This document shows positions 44,758-53,455 of a stretch of 64,000 bases of DNA, piece by piece. This DNA comes from Coriobacteriia bacterium (GTDB taxonomy: Bacteria > Actinomycetota > Coriobacteriia > Anaerosomatales > JAAXUF01). Location: contig JAAXUF010000001.1 of NCBI GenBank assembly GCA_013336165.1, positions 186,001-250,000 of the forward strand, read 5' to 3'. Both the position numbers and the translations under genes were made by a program. The stretch's first letter is position 1, and each line of letters opens with the position of its first letter. The notes under the pieces are model-generated. The model saw only the letters and a program-made list of their open reading frames with translations, was not told the DNA's origin and did not search any database.

Positions 44758-44949
44758 TCAATATCCTTTCAGGGGCGCAAGAGCCCCGCGCGCAACGCGA
44801 GCCGTCTGAAGGTTCGCGAGTTCGGCTTGTCTGCCAACAGCGCGACCGTCAAGACGGTCATCGCGGGCTCGCGCAAGTATAGCCGAGAACGCCTCGGACG
44901 GTGTTGCGCCCCACCCGGTCAGATCGCCCCTGCTGTCCTCGCGTGCCAT
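44758..44949 (-). CDS. Small unrecognised protein, 63 residues
   Basis: Fills the gap between deoA and the M50 protease almost exactly. ATG at 44949 (MAREDSRGDLTGWGATPSEA) is preceded by GGTAGGGACAC, a fair ribosome site; the stop is directly followed by the GTG of the next gene, as in a coupled operon. Predicted to be helical and soluble, rich in Ala and Arg. Phase and placement support a real gene, but there is no family match known to me. N-terminal DLTGWGATPSEAFSAIL recalls HicB-like antitoxins or dodecin-like small proteins only loosely. Confidence 0.45.
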   Translation of the reverse strand: MAREDSRGDLTGWGATPSEAFSAILARARDDRLDGRAVGRQAELANLQTARVARGALAPLKGY

Positions 44950-44959
44950 GTGTCCCTAC

Positions 44960-46231
44960 CTATGCAGCTCCCACACGCACAGCCTCACGAAATCGCTTCT
45001 CAGCCGCATCGAGAAGCGATTCTTCCGAAGCATACAAGCGCCCGACGACACTTCCCGCAACGATGCGGTCTCCCACTCGCACATCAAGCACGAGACCTGC
45101 AGCCGGATCAACCGTATCGCCGATGCGCTGCCGCCCGGCGCCAAGTGCAGCAGCTGCCCGGCCGATCTGCTCGGCATCGAGCCGAGTCACCCGGCCGGCC
45201 GTCTCAACTCGCACCTCGCGCATGAAGGCCGCTTGCGGCAGCAGCGAAGGATCCTCGGCGACGCGAGGGTCACCGCCCTGCGCTTCGACCCACAGCCGGA
45301 AGCGCTCGATCGCGCGTCCTGAAGCGATCGCGTCGATCAACATCGCGCGTGCGGCGCCCTCATCGGCTGCGACCTCGCCCATCACCAGCAGCCGAGAACC
45401 CAGCGCCAGGCACAGCTCCGTCAGCTCCGCCGGACCCTCGCCGCGCAGAGTGCGGATCGCCTCGGCGACCTCGATGGCGTTACCCACCGCCATGCCGAGC
45501 GGTGCATCCATGTCGGAAAGCACGCACTCGATCCGCCTGCCCAAGGCCGTACCGACGGCCGTCAGCTCTTCGGCCAGGCAGAGGGCGTCCTTGCGCGTCT
45601 TCATGAACGCGCCCGAGCCGACTTTCACGTCCACCAGGATCGCGTCGGCCCCGCCCGCAATCTTCTTCGAGACGATGGAACTCACGATGAGAGGTATCGA
45701 CGGCACCGTTCCGGTCACGTCGCGCAGCGCGTAGATGAGGCGGTCGGCCGGGTCAATGTCGGCGGTCTGTGCGACCACGGCCACGCCAATGCGCCGTACC
45801 TGCGCGATCATCTCTTCGACCGAGAGCGCCGTGCGCAACCCCGGAACGGATTCCAGCTTGTCCAGCGTCCCTCCGGTGAAGCTTAAGCCGCGGCCACTCA
45901 TCTTGGCGACCGGCACGCCGCACGACGCAACCAGAGGAGCGAGCACGAGCGTGGTGGTGTCGGCGACTCCGCCCGTGGAGTGCTTGTCGACCTTCACCCC
46001 GGGAATCGCCGAGAGGTCCACGCGCCGTCCGGATCGCACCATGGCATCGGTCATGGCGATCGTCTCAGGCCGTGAGAGCCCGCGCAGCAGCACCGCCATC
46101 AGCCACGCGGACATCTGGTAGTCGGGAACGTCGCCGGCAACGAATCCGGCAACTATCGCCGCGATCTCTTCGGCAGAGTGCTCGCCGCCGTCGCGCTTGC
46201 GTTCGATCAGCTCCTCGAAAGATGCGTCCAT
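44960..46231 (-). CDS. deoA: Thymidine/pyrimidine-nucleoside phosphorylase
   Basis: Phosphorolysis of pyrimidine nucleosides. 423 residues. VDKHSTGGVADTTTLVLAP is the glycine-rich phosphate-binding motif, SGRGLSFTGGTLDKLESVPG the signature, and DVKVGSGAFMKT the following one. The C-terminal biotinyl-like domain ends the protein. ATG at 46231; upstream extension into deoB was rejected. It follows deoB by 5 bases, so deoxyribose 1-phosphate made here can be isomerised by DeoB. Confidence 0.93.
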   Translation of the reverse strand: MDASFEELIERKRDGGEHSAEEIAAIVAGFVAGDVPDYQMSAWLMAVLLRGLSRPETIAMTDAMVRSGRRVDLSAIPGVKVDKHSTGGVADTTTLVLAPLVASCGVPVAKMSGRGLSFTGGTLDKLESVPGLRTALSVEEMIAQVRRIGVAVVAQTADIDPADRLIYALRDVTGTVPSIPLIVSSIVSKKIAGGADAILVDVKVGSGAFMKTRKDALCLAEELTAVGTALGRRIECVLSDMDAPLGMAVGNAIEVAEAIRTLRGEGPAELTELCLALGSRLLVMGEVAADEGAARAMLIDAIASGRAIERFRLWVEAQGGDPRVAEDPSLLPQAAFMREVRVETAGRVTRLDAEQIGRAAAALGAGRQRIGDTVDPAAGLVLDVRVGDRIVAGSVVGRLYASEESLLDAAEKRFREAVRVGAA

Positions 46232-46236
46232 CAGGA

Positions 46237-47436
46237 TCACACTCCCTGCAGCGGAGTCAGAAACGATGTTCCGCGCAGCCCAGAGTTCGCAAGCCCATAG
46301 AACTCCGCCACCGTTGCGCCGATGTCGGAGAACGTCGCCCGCACGCCGAGATCGACGCCGCGCGTGGCGCCCTTCACGCACGCGAGCAGCGGTGCATACT
46401 CACGGCTGTGGTCGGTCGACGGCGTAGTGGGGTCACAGCCGTGGTCGGCTGTCACGACCAGCAGATCGCCATCGGTCATGGCGCCGAGCAACTCCGGCAT
46501 CCGCGCATCCAACTCCTCGAGCCCGCGAGCATAGCCGTGGGCGTCGTTCCGGTGGCCCCAGACCATATCGAAGTCGACAAGGTTCGCGAACACGAAGCCG
46601 GGTGCCGACCCGCCCACCAGCTCAACCAGCTTGTCGAACGCATCCATGTTGTCCGTCACATGTGGTGAGTCGCACACACCTCGCCATGCGAAGATTTCGC
46701 CGATCTTGCCCACGCCATGTGTCGCGATTCCCGCCTCCGCAAGCCGATCCAGAACGGTGGGACCCGTCGGCGGCAGTGCGAAGTCGCGCCGCCGATGTGT
46801 GCGCACGAACGCGCCACTGGCATCAGGACCGGTAAACGGCCGCGCGATCACGCGCCCGACCGCGTGTTCGCCGACCAAGACGCGCTCGCGCGCCACAACG
46901 CAGATGCGATAGAGCTCGGCGACCGGAATCACGTCCTCGTGCGCGGCGATCTGAAACACGCTGTCAGCGCTCGTGTAGACAATCGGCTTGCCCGTCGCGA
47001 CGTGCTGTGCACCCAGTCGCTGGATAATCTCGGTACCGCTGGCAGCGCAGTTGCCGAGCCACCCCAAGCCGGTCTCGCGCGTGAACGCATCCATCACCTC
47101 TGGCGGAAAGCCGTCCGGGTACGTCGGGAACGGGGTCTCCAGGCGCAGACCCATCATCTCCCAATGGCCGGTCGTGGTGTCCTTGCCGGCCGACTCCTCG
47201 GCACACCGGCCCCACGAAGCTCGCGGAGACTCCACCGCGGGCACGCCGAGAATCTCGGTCACGTTGCCCAGCCCCATCGCTTCCAGATTGGGCAACGTGA
47301 GGCCGCCCACGGCGCGAGCGGTGTTCGAGAGCGTGTTCGAGCCGCTATCGCCGTACGCATCAGCGTCCGGCAGAGCGCCCGCCCCCACACTGTCGAGAAC
47401 CAGGACGATAGCGCGCGCGGCCCGCATCGCCACCAT
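46237..47436 (-). CDS. deoB: Phosphopentomutase
   Basis: Interconverts (deoxy)ribose 1- and 5-phosphates; alkaline-phosphatase fold with two Mn. About 399 residues. AIVLVLDSVGAGALPDADAY carries the first metal Asp, GKDTTTGHWEMMG the catalytic Thr, and VVTADHGCDPTTPSTDHSRE the metal Asp and His. Two ATGs are possible (47436 or 47427); the first is closest to the preceding gene's stop. Long upstream extensions read through the PilB gene and were rejected. Confidence 0.94.
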   Translation of the reverse strand: MVAMRAARAIVLVLDSVGAGALPDADAYGDSGSNTLSNTARAVGGLTLPNLEAMGLGNVTEILGVPAVESPRASWGRCAEESAGKDTTTGHWEMMGLRLETPFPTYPDGFPPEVMDAFTRETGLGWLGNCAASGTEIIQRLGAQHVATGKPIVYTSADSVFQIAAHEDVIPVAELYRICVVARERVLVGEHAVGRVIARPFTGPDASGAFVRTHRRRDFALPPTGPTVLDRLAEAGIATHGVGKIGEIFAWRGVCDSPHVTDNMDAFDKLVELVGGSAPGFVFANLVDFDMVWGHRNDAHGYARGLEELDARMPELLGAMTDGDLLVVTADHGCDPTTPSTDHSREYAPLLACVKGATRGVDLGVRATFSDIGATVAEFYGLANSGLRGTSFLTPLQGV

Positions 47437-47437
47437 G

Positions 47438-49108
47438 CTAGGCCACGACCCTCGCGACTTCTTCGAGACTCGTGATGCCTTCGGCCACCTTGTCGAGGGC
47501 GTCTCGGCGAAGTGTGCGCATGCCCTTGGAGATAGCGAGTTCACGCAACTCCTCAGAGGGCGCGTTCTTGATGAAGAGACGTGTGAGGTCTTCGTCCATC
47601 TCCATGATCTCAAAGACAGCCTGACGACCTTTGTAGCCCGTCTTGCGGCACTGTTCGCACCCGACCGGGCCATACGCCTGAACGCTGCGAGCCTCATCGT
47701 TATCGAATCCGACAGCCACCAGTTCGTCCCAACTCGCTTTGACCGGCTTCTTACAGTGTGGGCACAGCACGCGCACGAGGCGCTGCGCGATTGAACCGAT
47801 CAGTGCCGATGAGGTCACATACGACTCGACCCCCATATCGTTCAAACGCGTCAGGGCCGAGGGCGCGTCGTTGGTGTGGATCGACGACAACACCAAGTGT
47901 CCTGTCAGAGCTGCGCGAATCGCGATCGATGCGGTTTCCGCGTCGCGCACCTCGCCCACCATGACCACATCGGGGTCGAACCTGAGGATCGTGCGCAGCC
48001 CGGCAGCGAACGTGAGACCTATACGCGTGTTGACGGCCACCTGCGTAAGGCCCTCCATCCGGTACTCGATAGGGTCTTCAACCGTGACTATCTTGCGCGT
48101 CGGCAGGTTCACGTAATTGAGAGAGGCGTAGAGCGTCGTCGTCTTGCCGGAACCGGTCGGACCGGCGATCAGAATGGCGCCATAGGGCCGGGCGAGCATG
48201 CGCTCGAGAATCGGACGATTGTGCGTCGATAGGCCGAGGTCGTCGAGCTGATGAAACGATACCCCGCTGTTGAGTACTCGGATGACGATGCCCTCGCCGT
48301 TGGGCGTCGGTAGGGTTGCGACGCGCATGTCGAGCGTCATTTCGTCCATTTTGAGCGCGATTCGGCCGTCCTGCGGACGCCGGCGCTCGGTGATGTCCAT
48401 GTCGGCCATGACCTTGACTCGGCTGAGAATTCCCGCTTGAGTCGACTTGGGAAGATTCGCCACATCCTGCAGGACACCGTCAATACGGTACCGAATTCTG
48501 AGTTGGTGTTCCTGGGGCTCAAAATGGATGTCGCTCGCGTTGTCCATAACCGCTTCGCGAATCAATTGATTGACGATCCTGACAACCGGGACGTCGCCTT
48601 CGACGACGATGCCCTCCCCCTCATCGGACTCCTCTTCCGCGACGTCGGCCGCCCCGAACTCCTGCATGACGTCAGAGGACATGCTGTATTTTTCGATCGC
48701 GTAAAGCACTTGCGTGGATGAGGCGACGACCGGATCGATCTTATAGCCTGTGCGAATGGCGGTCTCGTCAATAGCCTCCACATCAAGCGGATCAGACATG
48801 GCTAGGATCAGATGATCGCCATTGAAGCCAATGGGAATGATGTTACGGCGGCGTGCCACTCGAACCGGCAGGAGAGAAACGGCGCTTCGGTCGATTTCGG
48901 TCGCAGCCAGATTGACGTGGGGCAGCCCTTTCTGTGAAGCGAGTGCCTCGGCGATCTGATCCTCCGTCAGAACAAGCTGGTGTACCAAGATCTCGCCGAT
49001 CTTGCCCCCGTTGGCCTTCTGCATGACCAGTGCGGAGTCGAGCTGCGCCTCTGTCACAAGTCCAAGTCGAACAAGCAGTTCGCCCATCTTCTCTCGGGTG
49101 TAGCTCAC
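47438..49108 (-). CDS. Type IV pilus / type II secretion assembly ATPase (PilB/GspE)
   Basis: 556 residues. The N-terminus carries two MshEN-like repeats (GELLVRLGLVTEAQLDSALV and GEILVHQLVLTEDQIAEALA), a module that binds c-di-GMP in some homologues. The C-terminal ATPase has Walker A AGPTGSGKTTTLY, the Asp box, Walker B VGEVRDAETA, the His box, and a four-cysteine zinc motif (CPHCKK, CEQCRK). GTG at 49108 has GGAGGAGAT before it. The usual partners pilC, pilT and pilM are not in this window; two small genes precede it on the same strand. Confidence 0.93.
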   Translation of the reverse strand: MSYTREKMGELLVRLGLVTEAQLDSALVMQKANGGKIGEILVHQLVLTEDQIAEALASQKGLPHVNLAATEIDRSAVSLLPVRVARRRNIIPIGFNGDHLILAMSDPLDVEAIDETAIRTGYKIDPVVASSTQVLYAIEKYSMSSDVMQEFGAADVAEEESDEGEGIVVEGDVPVVRIVNQLIREAVMDNASDIHFEPQEHQLRIRYRIDGVLQDVANLPKSTQAGILSRVKVMADMDITERRRPQDGRIALKMDEMTLDMRVATLPTPNGEGIVIRVLNSGVSFHQLDDLGLSTHNRPILERMLARPYGAILIAGPTGSGKTTTLYASLNYVNLPTRKIVTVEDPIEYRMEGLTQVAVNTRIGLTFAAGLRTILRFDPDVVMVGEVRDAETASIAIRAALTGHLVLSSIHTNDAPSALTRLNDMGVESYVTSSALIGSIAQRLVRVLCPHCKKPVKASWDELVAVGFDNDEARSVQAYGPVGCEQCRKTGYKGRQAVFEIMEMDEDLTRLFIKNAPSEELRELAISKGMRTLRRDALDKVAEGITSLEEVARVVA

Positions 49109-49144
49109 ATCTCCTCCAAAGGGACTCGGTAAGGCAACCGCCGT

Positions 49145-49429
49145 CTAAGCGCGCTTCCGAAGGCGCGAAACTAACAACTCCGCTGCTACGAGCACTATCA
49201 CCGTCAATGCGGTATCTGCCAAGAACATTCCACCATACGGAGTCTGAACACTGCGAACCCCGAATGGAACAACCATATACGCAGTCCACGCCAAGTACGA
49301 CTTCATGACGTAGTGCGTTGACAATCCCCCGAGGAATGAAATCGTCAAGCGAACCGTAAGCAAGAGGGCCCACACCAAGAGGACATTCATGAACGTCGAA
49401 TAGAACCCTTGTGCACGCGCGGAACTCAC
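49145..49429 (-). CDS. Small membrane protein with YggT-like features
   Basis: About 94 residues. Two hydrophobic helices: NVLLVWALLLTVRLTISFLG and ADTALTVIVLVAAELLVSRL. Between them is VVPFGVRSVQTPYGGMF, a conserved-looking loop that recalls, but does not prove, the YggT family. I chose GTG at 49429 because AGAGG lies six bases before it; ATG at 49390 would begin at MNVLLV. It lies between the FlgM-like gene and the pilus ATPase, and could be a companion of either. Function unknown. Confidence 0.55.
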   Translation of the reverse strand: MSSARAQGFYSTFMNVLLVWALLLTVRLTISFLGGLSTHYVMKSYLAWTAYMVVPFGVRSVQTPYGGMFLADTALTVIVLVAAELLVSRLRKRA

Positions 49430-49490
49430 AAAGAGCCTCTCTCGATCACCGGAGGGACCTCTAAGTGAAAGTATGGCTCCACAGGGGCCT

Positions 49491-49739
49491 TTAGCGCAAA
49501 GACTCGAGAACGATGCTCTCAATCATGTGTGAGGCGATCTTCTTGGAATCGATTCCGCTGGCGCAAAGGTTCTCAACAGCCCGCCGGACGCGGTCGTCGC
49601 TGGTCTCTGGCGCGCTTTCGATCGCGAGGTAAACCTTCTCCATGAACTCTGCAGAATACTCAGATGACCCGATGCGGGTCCGTCCCGAATTCCCGGAACT
49701 GCCGGCGGTGGTCAGTATGTGCTCATATGCGTTCGTCAT
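49491..49739 (-). CDS. FlgM-like anti-sigma factor candidate
   Basis: 82 residues from ATG 49739. The last 50 residues, EKVYLAIESAPETSDDRVRR then a short loop, ASGIDSKKIASHMIES, follow the layout of FlgM (helix, then xxG-Y-x-VD-x-IA-x-M). NAYEHI at the start resembles the N-terminus of some clostridial FlgM. Neither ATG (49739 or 49787) has a strong ribosome site. No flagellar gene is in the window, but the next gene but one is a pilus ATPase, so a motility sigma factor could be its partner. That is inference. Confidence 0.5.
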   Translation of the reverse strand: MTNAYEHILTTAGSSGNSGRTRIGSSEYSAEFMEKVYLAIESAPETSDDRVRRAVENLCASGIDSKKIASHMIESIVLESLR

Positions 49740-49810
49740 GGTACTGATATCGGCATCGCTCGGACACGACTTGATAGTCACAAACATGCCTGGAAAGAAA
49801 TGCTGCCGAG

Positions 49811-49846
49811 AAAAAGGGGAGCCCCAAGGCCGGCACCTTGAGGCTC
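49811..49846 (-). terminator. Intrinsic terminator after the ABC-F gene
   Basis: On the minus strand GAGCCTCAAGG pairs perfectly (11 bp, one T-G) with CCTTGGGGCTC around a TGCCGG loop, followed by CCCTTTTTC, a T run of five. It lies 70 bases after the ABC-F stop. Confidence 0.9.
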
Positions 49847-49915
49847 AGGGGTAAGGGGTTGCAAATGAATGCAACTCGATAGTCAGGTTATCATCGGCGC
49901 AGGGCGTGCGCAACC

Positions 49916-52000
49916 TCAGCGTGCCTTCTGATCCACCTTGTTTTGAGCGTCACTCTCGGCCTCGGCAAGTGCTAGCCACTCTTCCTCAAGCTTCGGAATC
50001 GACACCTTCAGCGTCGCGTATTCGGTCATAGCTGCGTCGAACTTCTTCGTGTCGGTATAGAGAGCAGGATCCGCCATCATCACGATGAGTTCGTCGTATC
50101 TGGCTCGTGCGGTCTCGAGTCTACGTTCGACTGCCTGCAGACCATCTGTGGCGCCGCGCGTTTCGCGATGGACCCGATTTCGGGCCTCCGCCTCGGCTCG
50201 TTTCTGTTCCTTGCTCTTTGGCCCGCCGCCCTGCGTCATAACCGGTGGTGGCGTAGCGGCTACAGTGCCGGTTTGGTCGTGTATCCTGCGCGGAGCTTTC
50301 TCGCTCTTGCTACTACTCGAAAGCACAGAAAGGGCCGGCTTGGCGGCTCCCTTGGCGGGTGTGCCTGGCGCGGGGAGGCCCTTCTCTTTCGCCTCACGCT
50401 CGGCGACCTTCGAAAGGTAGTAGTCGTAGTCACCGTCGAATGCTGTGATGCGTCCGTCGCGAACTTCGATGGTCTTGGTCGCGATCGCTCGAATCAGGTG
50501 GCGGTCATGAGTTATGAGGACGATGGTGCCCTGATAGCGCTTGAGCGCCTGTTCGAGGACGTCGGACGATGTGATATCGAGGTGGTTGGTGGGCTCGTCG
50601 AGGCACAGAAGCGGTGCAGGTTTCACCAGCATCTTCGCCAGCGCAAGCCTCCCCTTCTCCCCTCCCGACAAGACGCGAACCTTCTTCTTGACGTCATCAC
50701 CATTGAAAAGAAACGCGCCGAGAAGACTGCGGACCTCCGATTGAGTCCACCCGGGCGTGGTATCGTCGAGCTCCTGGTACACGGTCTTGTCGAGGTGCAA
50801 CGCTTGCAACTGATGCTGAGCGAAGTACGAGACCTCGACGTTCTGGCCCAGCACACGCGTGCCGGACGTGGGCTCAAGAACGCCGGCGATCATTTTCAGC
50901 AGCGTGGACTTGCCGGCGCCGTTGGGGCCGACCAGCGCTATCTTCTCGCCGCGCCACAAGGAGAGATCCAGCCCGGTGTAGACGGCCTTGTCCCCATACG
51001 ACTTACTGACGCCTTCGAGCTTGAGTACAAGATCGCCCGTCCGCGGAGGTTGAGGGAACCGAAACTTCACGGTCTTGCGCTCGGCAGGAAGCACGATGCG
51101 CTCGATCTTGTCGAGTTTCCGCTGTCGATCCTGCGCCTGCTTCGCCTTCGTGGCCTTGGCGTGGAAGCGCTCGACAAACGCCTCAAGGTGAGCGATCTCC
51201 TTCTGCTGCGCCTCGAATGCGACTTTCAGCTGCTCCAGGGCAAGTTCGCGTGCGGCCTGGAATTGCGTATAGCTACCTTTGTAGACGGTGATCTGCCCGA
51301 GATCGATCTCGGCAACGTGGTCGGCCAATGCCTCCATAAACGCGCGGTCGTGGCTCACGAGCAGGATGGCGCCGTCGTAGGAGCGAAGGAAGCTCTCAAG
51401 CCATGTGACAGACTCGAGATCCAAGTGGTTGGTGGGTTCGTCGAGCAACAATACATCAGGCTGGCGCAGCAGAAGCTTCGCCAGAGCCAAGCGCATCTGC
51501 CAGCCGCCTGAGAACTCCGCAGTCATCCTGCTGAGATCTTCTTCCTTGAAGCCGAGCCCGAACAGCACAGCGCGTGCGCTGGCCTCGATACCGTAGCCTC
51601 CCAGTGCTTCGAATCTCTCGTGCAGGTGGCCGTACTCTTCCAGCAGCTCCTCTTGGTCCTCGCCAGGCTCGCTGGCGGCGAGTTCCTCCTCAAGCAGACG
51701 CAGACGGTGCTCGATTGAGGTGACGTGCTCGGCGGCGGTCATTGCCTCGGCCAGCACCGTCTGGTCGGCCATCTCGATGGCTTCCTGCTCGAGGTAGCCC
51801 ACGACGGCACCGCGCGCCAACGTGACCAGGCCGGAGTCGGGATCCTGTTTGCCCGCGATGATGTCGAGCAGCGTGGTCTTCCCCGCGCCGTTTGGGCCGA
51901 CCAGCGCCACGCGGTCGCGTACGCCAACGCGCAAACGCGCGTCCCGGAAGAGGTCACGCGCACCGAACGATTTGGTTATGTTATCGATTGAGAGGATCAC
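49916..52000 (-). CDS. ABC-F family ATPase (Uup/YheS-like)
   Basis: 694 residues, soluble, two ATPase halves. First: [39 protein letters not shown]; second: [38 protein letters not shown]. The linker (about residues 240-320) is the charged helical arm seen in ABC-F proteins, and the last 150 residues hold a proline-rich stretch and a Glu/Lys/Arg-rich coiled coil. It probably acts on ribosomes; antibiotic resistance cannot be judged from the sequence. GTG at 52000 lacks a ribosome site, and TACACT lies nine bases upstream, so the mRNA may be leaderless. Divergent from the oxidoreductase. Confidence 0.93.
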   Translation of the reverse strand: MILSIDNITKSFGARDLFRDARLRVGVRDRVALVGPNGAGKTTLLDIIAGKQDPDSGLVTLARGAVVGYLEQEAIEMADQTVLAEAMTAAEHVTSIEHRLRLLEEELAASEPGEDQEELLEEYGHLHERFEALGGYGIEASARAVLFGLGFKEEDLSRMTAEFSGGWQMRLALAKLLLRQPDVLLLDEPTNHLDLESVTWLESFLRSYDGAILLVSHDRAFMEALADHVAEIDLGQITVYKGSYTQFQAARELALEQLKVAFEAQQKEIAHLEAFVERFHAKATKAKQAQDRQRKLDKIERIVLPAERKTVKFRFPQPPRTGDLVLKLEGVSKSYGDKAVYTGLDLSLWRGEKIALVGPNGAGKSTLLKMIAGVLEPTSGTRVLGQNVEVSYFAQHQLQALHLDKTVYQELDDTTPGWTQSEVRSLLGAFLFNGDDVKKKVRVLSGGEKGRLALAKMLVKPAPLLCLDEPTNHLDITSSDVLEQALKRYQGTIVLITHDRHLIRAIATKTIEVRDGRITAFDGDYDYYLSKVAEREAKEKGLPAPGTPAKGAAKPALSVLSSSSKSEKAPRRIHDQTGTVAATPPPVMTQGGGPKSKEQKRAEAEARNRVHRETRGATDGLQAVERRLETARARYDELIVMMADPALYTDTKKFDAAMTEYATLKVSIPKLEEEWLALAEAESDAQNKVDQKAR

Positions 52001-52102
52001 GGCGGTACAGTGTAGCAGACCCCGCCGCACGGTTACTCCTGCATCACCTCGGGCATTCTCTTCTCAGAGCAACTAACGCCGAGAGCGCGCAGGAGGTCTC
52101 AC

Positions 52103-53455
52103 GTGACTGGCAAAGGCACCGTTGTGGTGATCGGGTCCGGTGCGGCCGGAAGGGCCGCTGCAAGGTCGCTGGCGTCCTTCGGGTGGAACGTCACGATCGC
52201 CGAGAATGACCGGGTGGGTGGCACCTGCCTGTGGCACGGCTGCATCCCGAAGAAGGTCCTCTATATGGCCGCCTCCTCGGCGAGGGACGCTCGGCGCGCG
52301 GCGCAGTTCGGAGTCGCGTGCGAGGAACCGAGGGTCGACTGGCAAGAGACGCTCGCATGGAAGTGGCACGCACAGGAAACGTTCGCCGGAGACCAGAAAG
52401 CGGCACTGGCATCCCGAGGCATCACGCTCATTGAAGGCACCGCCCAGTTTGCATCGGACACGGAAATCGAAGTGGGAGACAGACGGATTCGGTTTGATCA
52501 CGCCGTCATCGCGACCGGCGCCGAGCCGATCATGCCGACCATACCCGGGATCGAGTTCGCCGACAGTTCAGCGGAAGCCCTCGGCTATCCGGAACTGCCT
52601 GAGTCCATCGCAATCATCGGGGCGGGTTTCATAGCTCTCGAGTTCGCAGGAATCTTCGCCTCACTGGGCAGTGACGTAACCGTCATCGCCCGCGGTGACC
52701 GCATTCTTCGTGCGCTTGACGACGAACTCGCCGACATTGCACGCCGACGCCTTTCAGCACTCGGCGTGAAGTTCCTCCTGCAGACTGCCACCGAGGCAAT
52801 CGTGCGGGAAGGCGACGGGTTCGGCGTGCGGCCCACGACGCAAGATGGTCCCGAAACCACGGTCCGCTGCGCACGAGTCCTTTCGGCCGTCGGGCGAAGC
52901 CCTGCGCTTGGTGATCTGCGAATCGACGCTGCGGGCATTGTGCGAAACGAGAGTGGCGACCTCGATCTCACTGCCGCACTCCAGACCTCGAACCCGCGCG
53001 TGTGGGCATGCGGCGACGCTGTGGGAAGGATGATGCACACACCCGTTGCATCAATGGAGGGCCGGCTCGTCGCCATGTCGATCGAAACCGGAACGCCTAT
53101 CGCCCCCGACTACGGCGTCATACCCGTCGCCTGTTTCACGGTTCCGCAACTGGCCAGCGTCGGCCTGACTCAGGCAGAGGCGGAGGCCGAAGGCATACCC
53201 ATGAGAGTCAGCCGCACGCTCTCCCCCGACCTCGGCGCGGCGGTAATCGACGATGAACGTGACACTCTCACCAAACTCATCATCGCCGAGAAGGACGGTC
53301 GTATCCTTGGCGCTCAAATCGCCGGGCCCACCGCCAGCGACTCGATCTTTGCCGCCGCAATCGCCGTCAAGGCGCAGATGACCGCCAAGCAACTGCGAGA
53401 CGTGCCGGGAGTGCATCCGTCGTATGCCGAAGGTGAGTTCTACGCGGCCTGGTAG
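52103..53455 (+). CDS. Pyridine-nucleotide disulfide oxidoreductase (class I)
   Basis: 450 residues. FAD motif VVVIGSGAAGRAAA, redox disulfide in GGTCLWHGCIPKK (C-x4-C), NAD(P) motif IIGAGFIALEFAG, FAD motif VWACGDAVG, and a C-terminal dimerisation domain with the acid-base His-Glu pair in GVHPSYAEGEF. The Glu at the end of the NAD(P) strand is not visible and the second Rossmann ends VIARGD, which may favour NADPH. The substrate is open: dihydrolipoamide, a thiol, or mercury. No lipoyl complex or mer genes are near. GTG at 52103 has AGGAGGTCTCAC before it. Confidence 0.88.
   Translation: MTGKGTVVVIGSGAAGRAAARSLASFGWNVTIAENDRVGGTCLWHGCIPKKVLYMAASSARDARRAAQFGVACEEPRVDWQETLAWKWHAQETFAGDQKAALASRGITLIEGTAQFASDTEIEVGDRRIRFDHAVIATGAEPIMPTIPGIEFADSSAEALGYPELPESIAIIGAGFIALEFAGIFASLGSDVTVIARGDRILRALDDELADIARRRLSALGVKFLLQTATEAIVREGDGFGVRPTTQDGPETTVRCARVLSAVGRSPALGDLRIDAAGIVRNESGDLDLTAALQTSNPRVWACGDAVGRMMHTPVASMEGRLVAMSIETGTPIAPDYGVIPVACFTVPQLASVGLTQAEAEAEGIPMRVSRTLSPDLGAAVIDDERDTLTKLIIAEKDGRILGAQIAGPTASDSIFAAAIAVKAQMTAKQLRDVPGVHPSYAEGEFYAAW

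Noticed and set aside
50168-51511. A 447-codon plus-strand open frame
   Set aside because: Antisense to the ABC-F gene, whose two ATPase motifs are intact; no ribosome site and no protein pattern.
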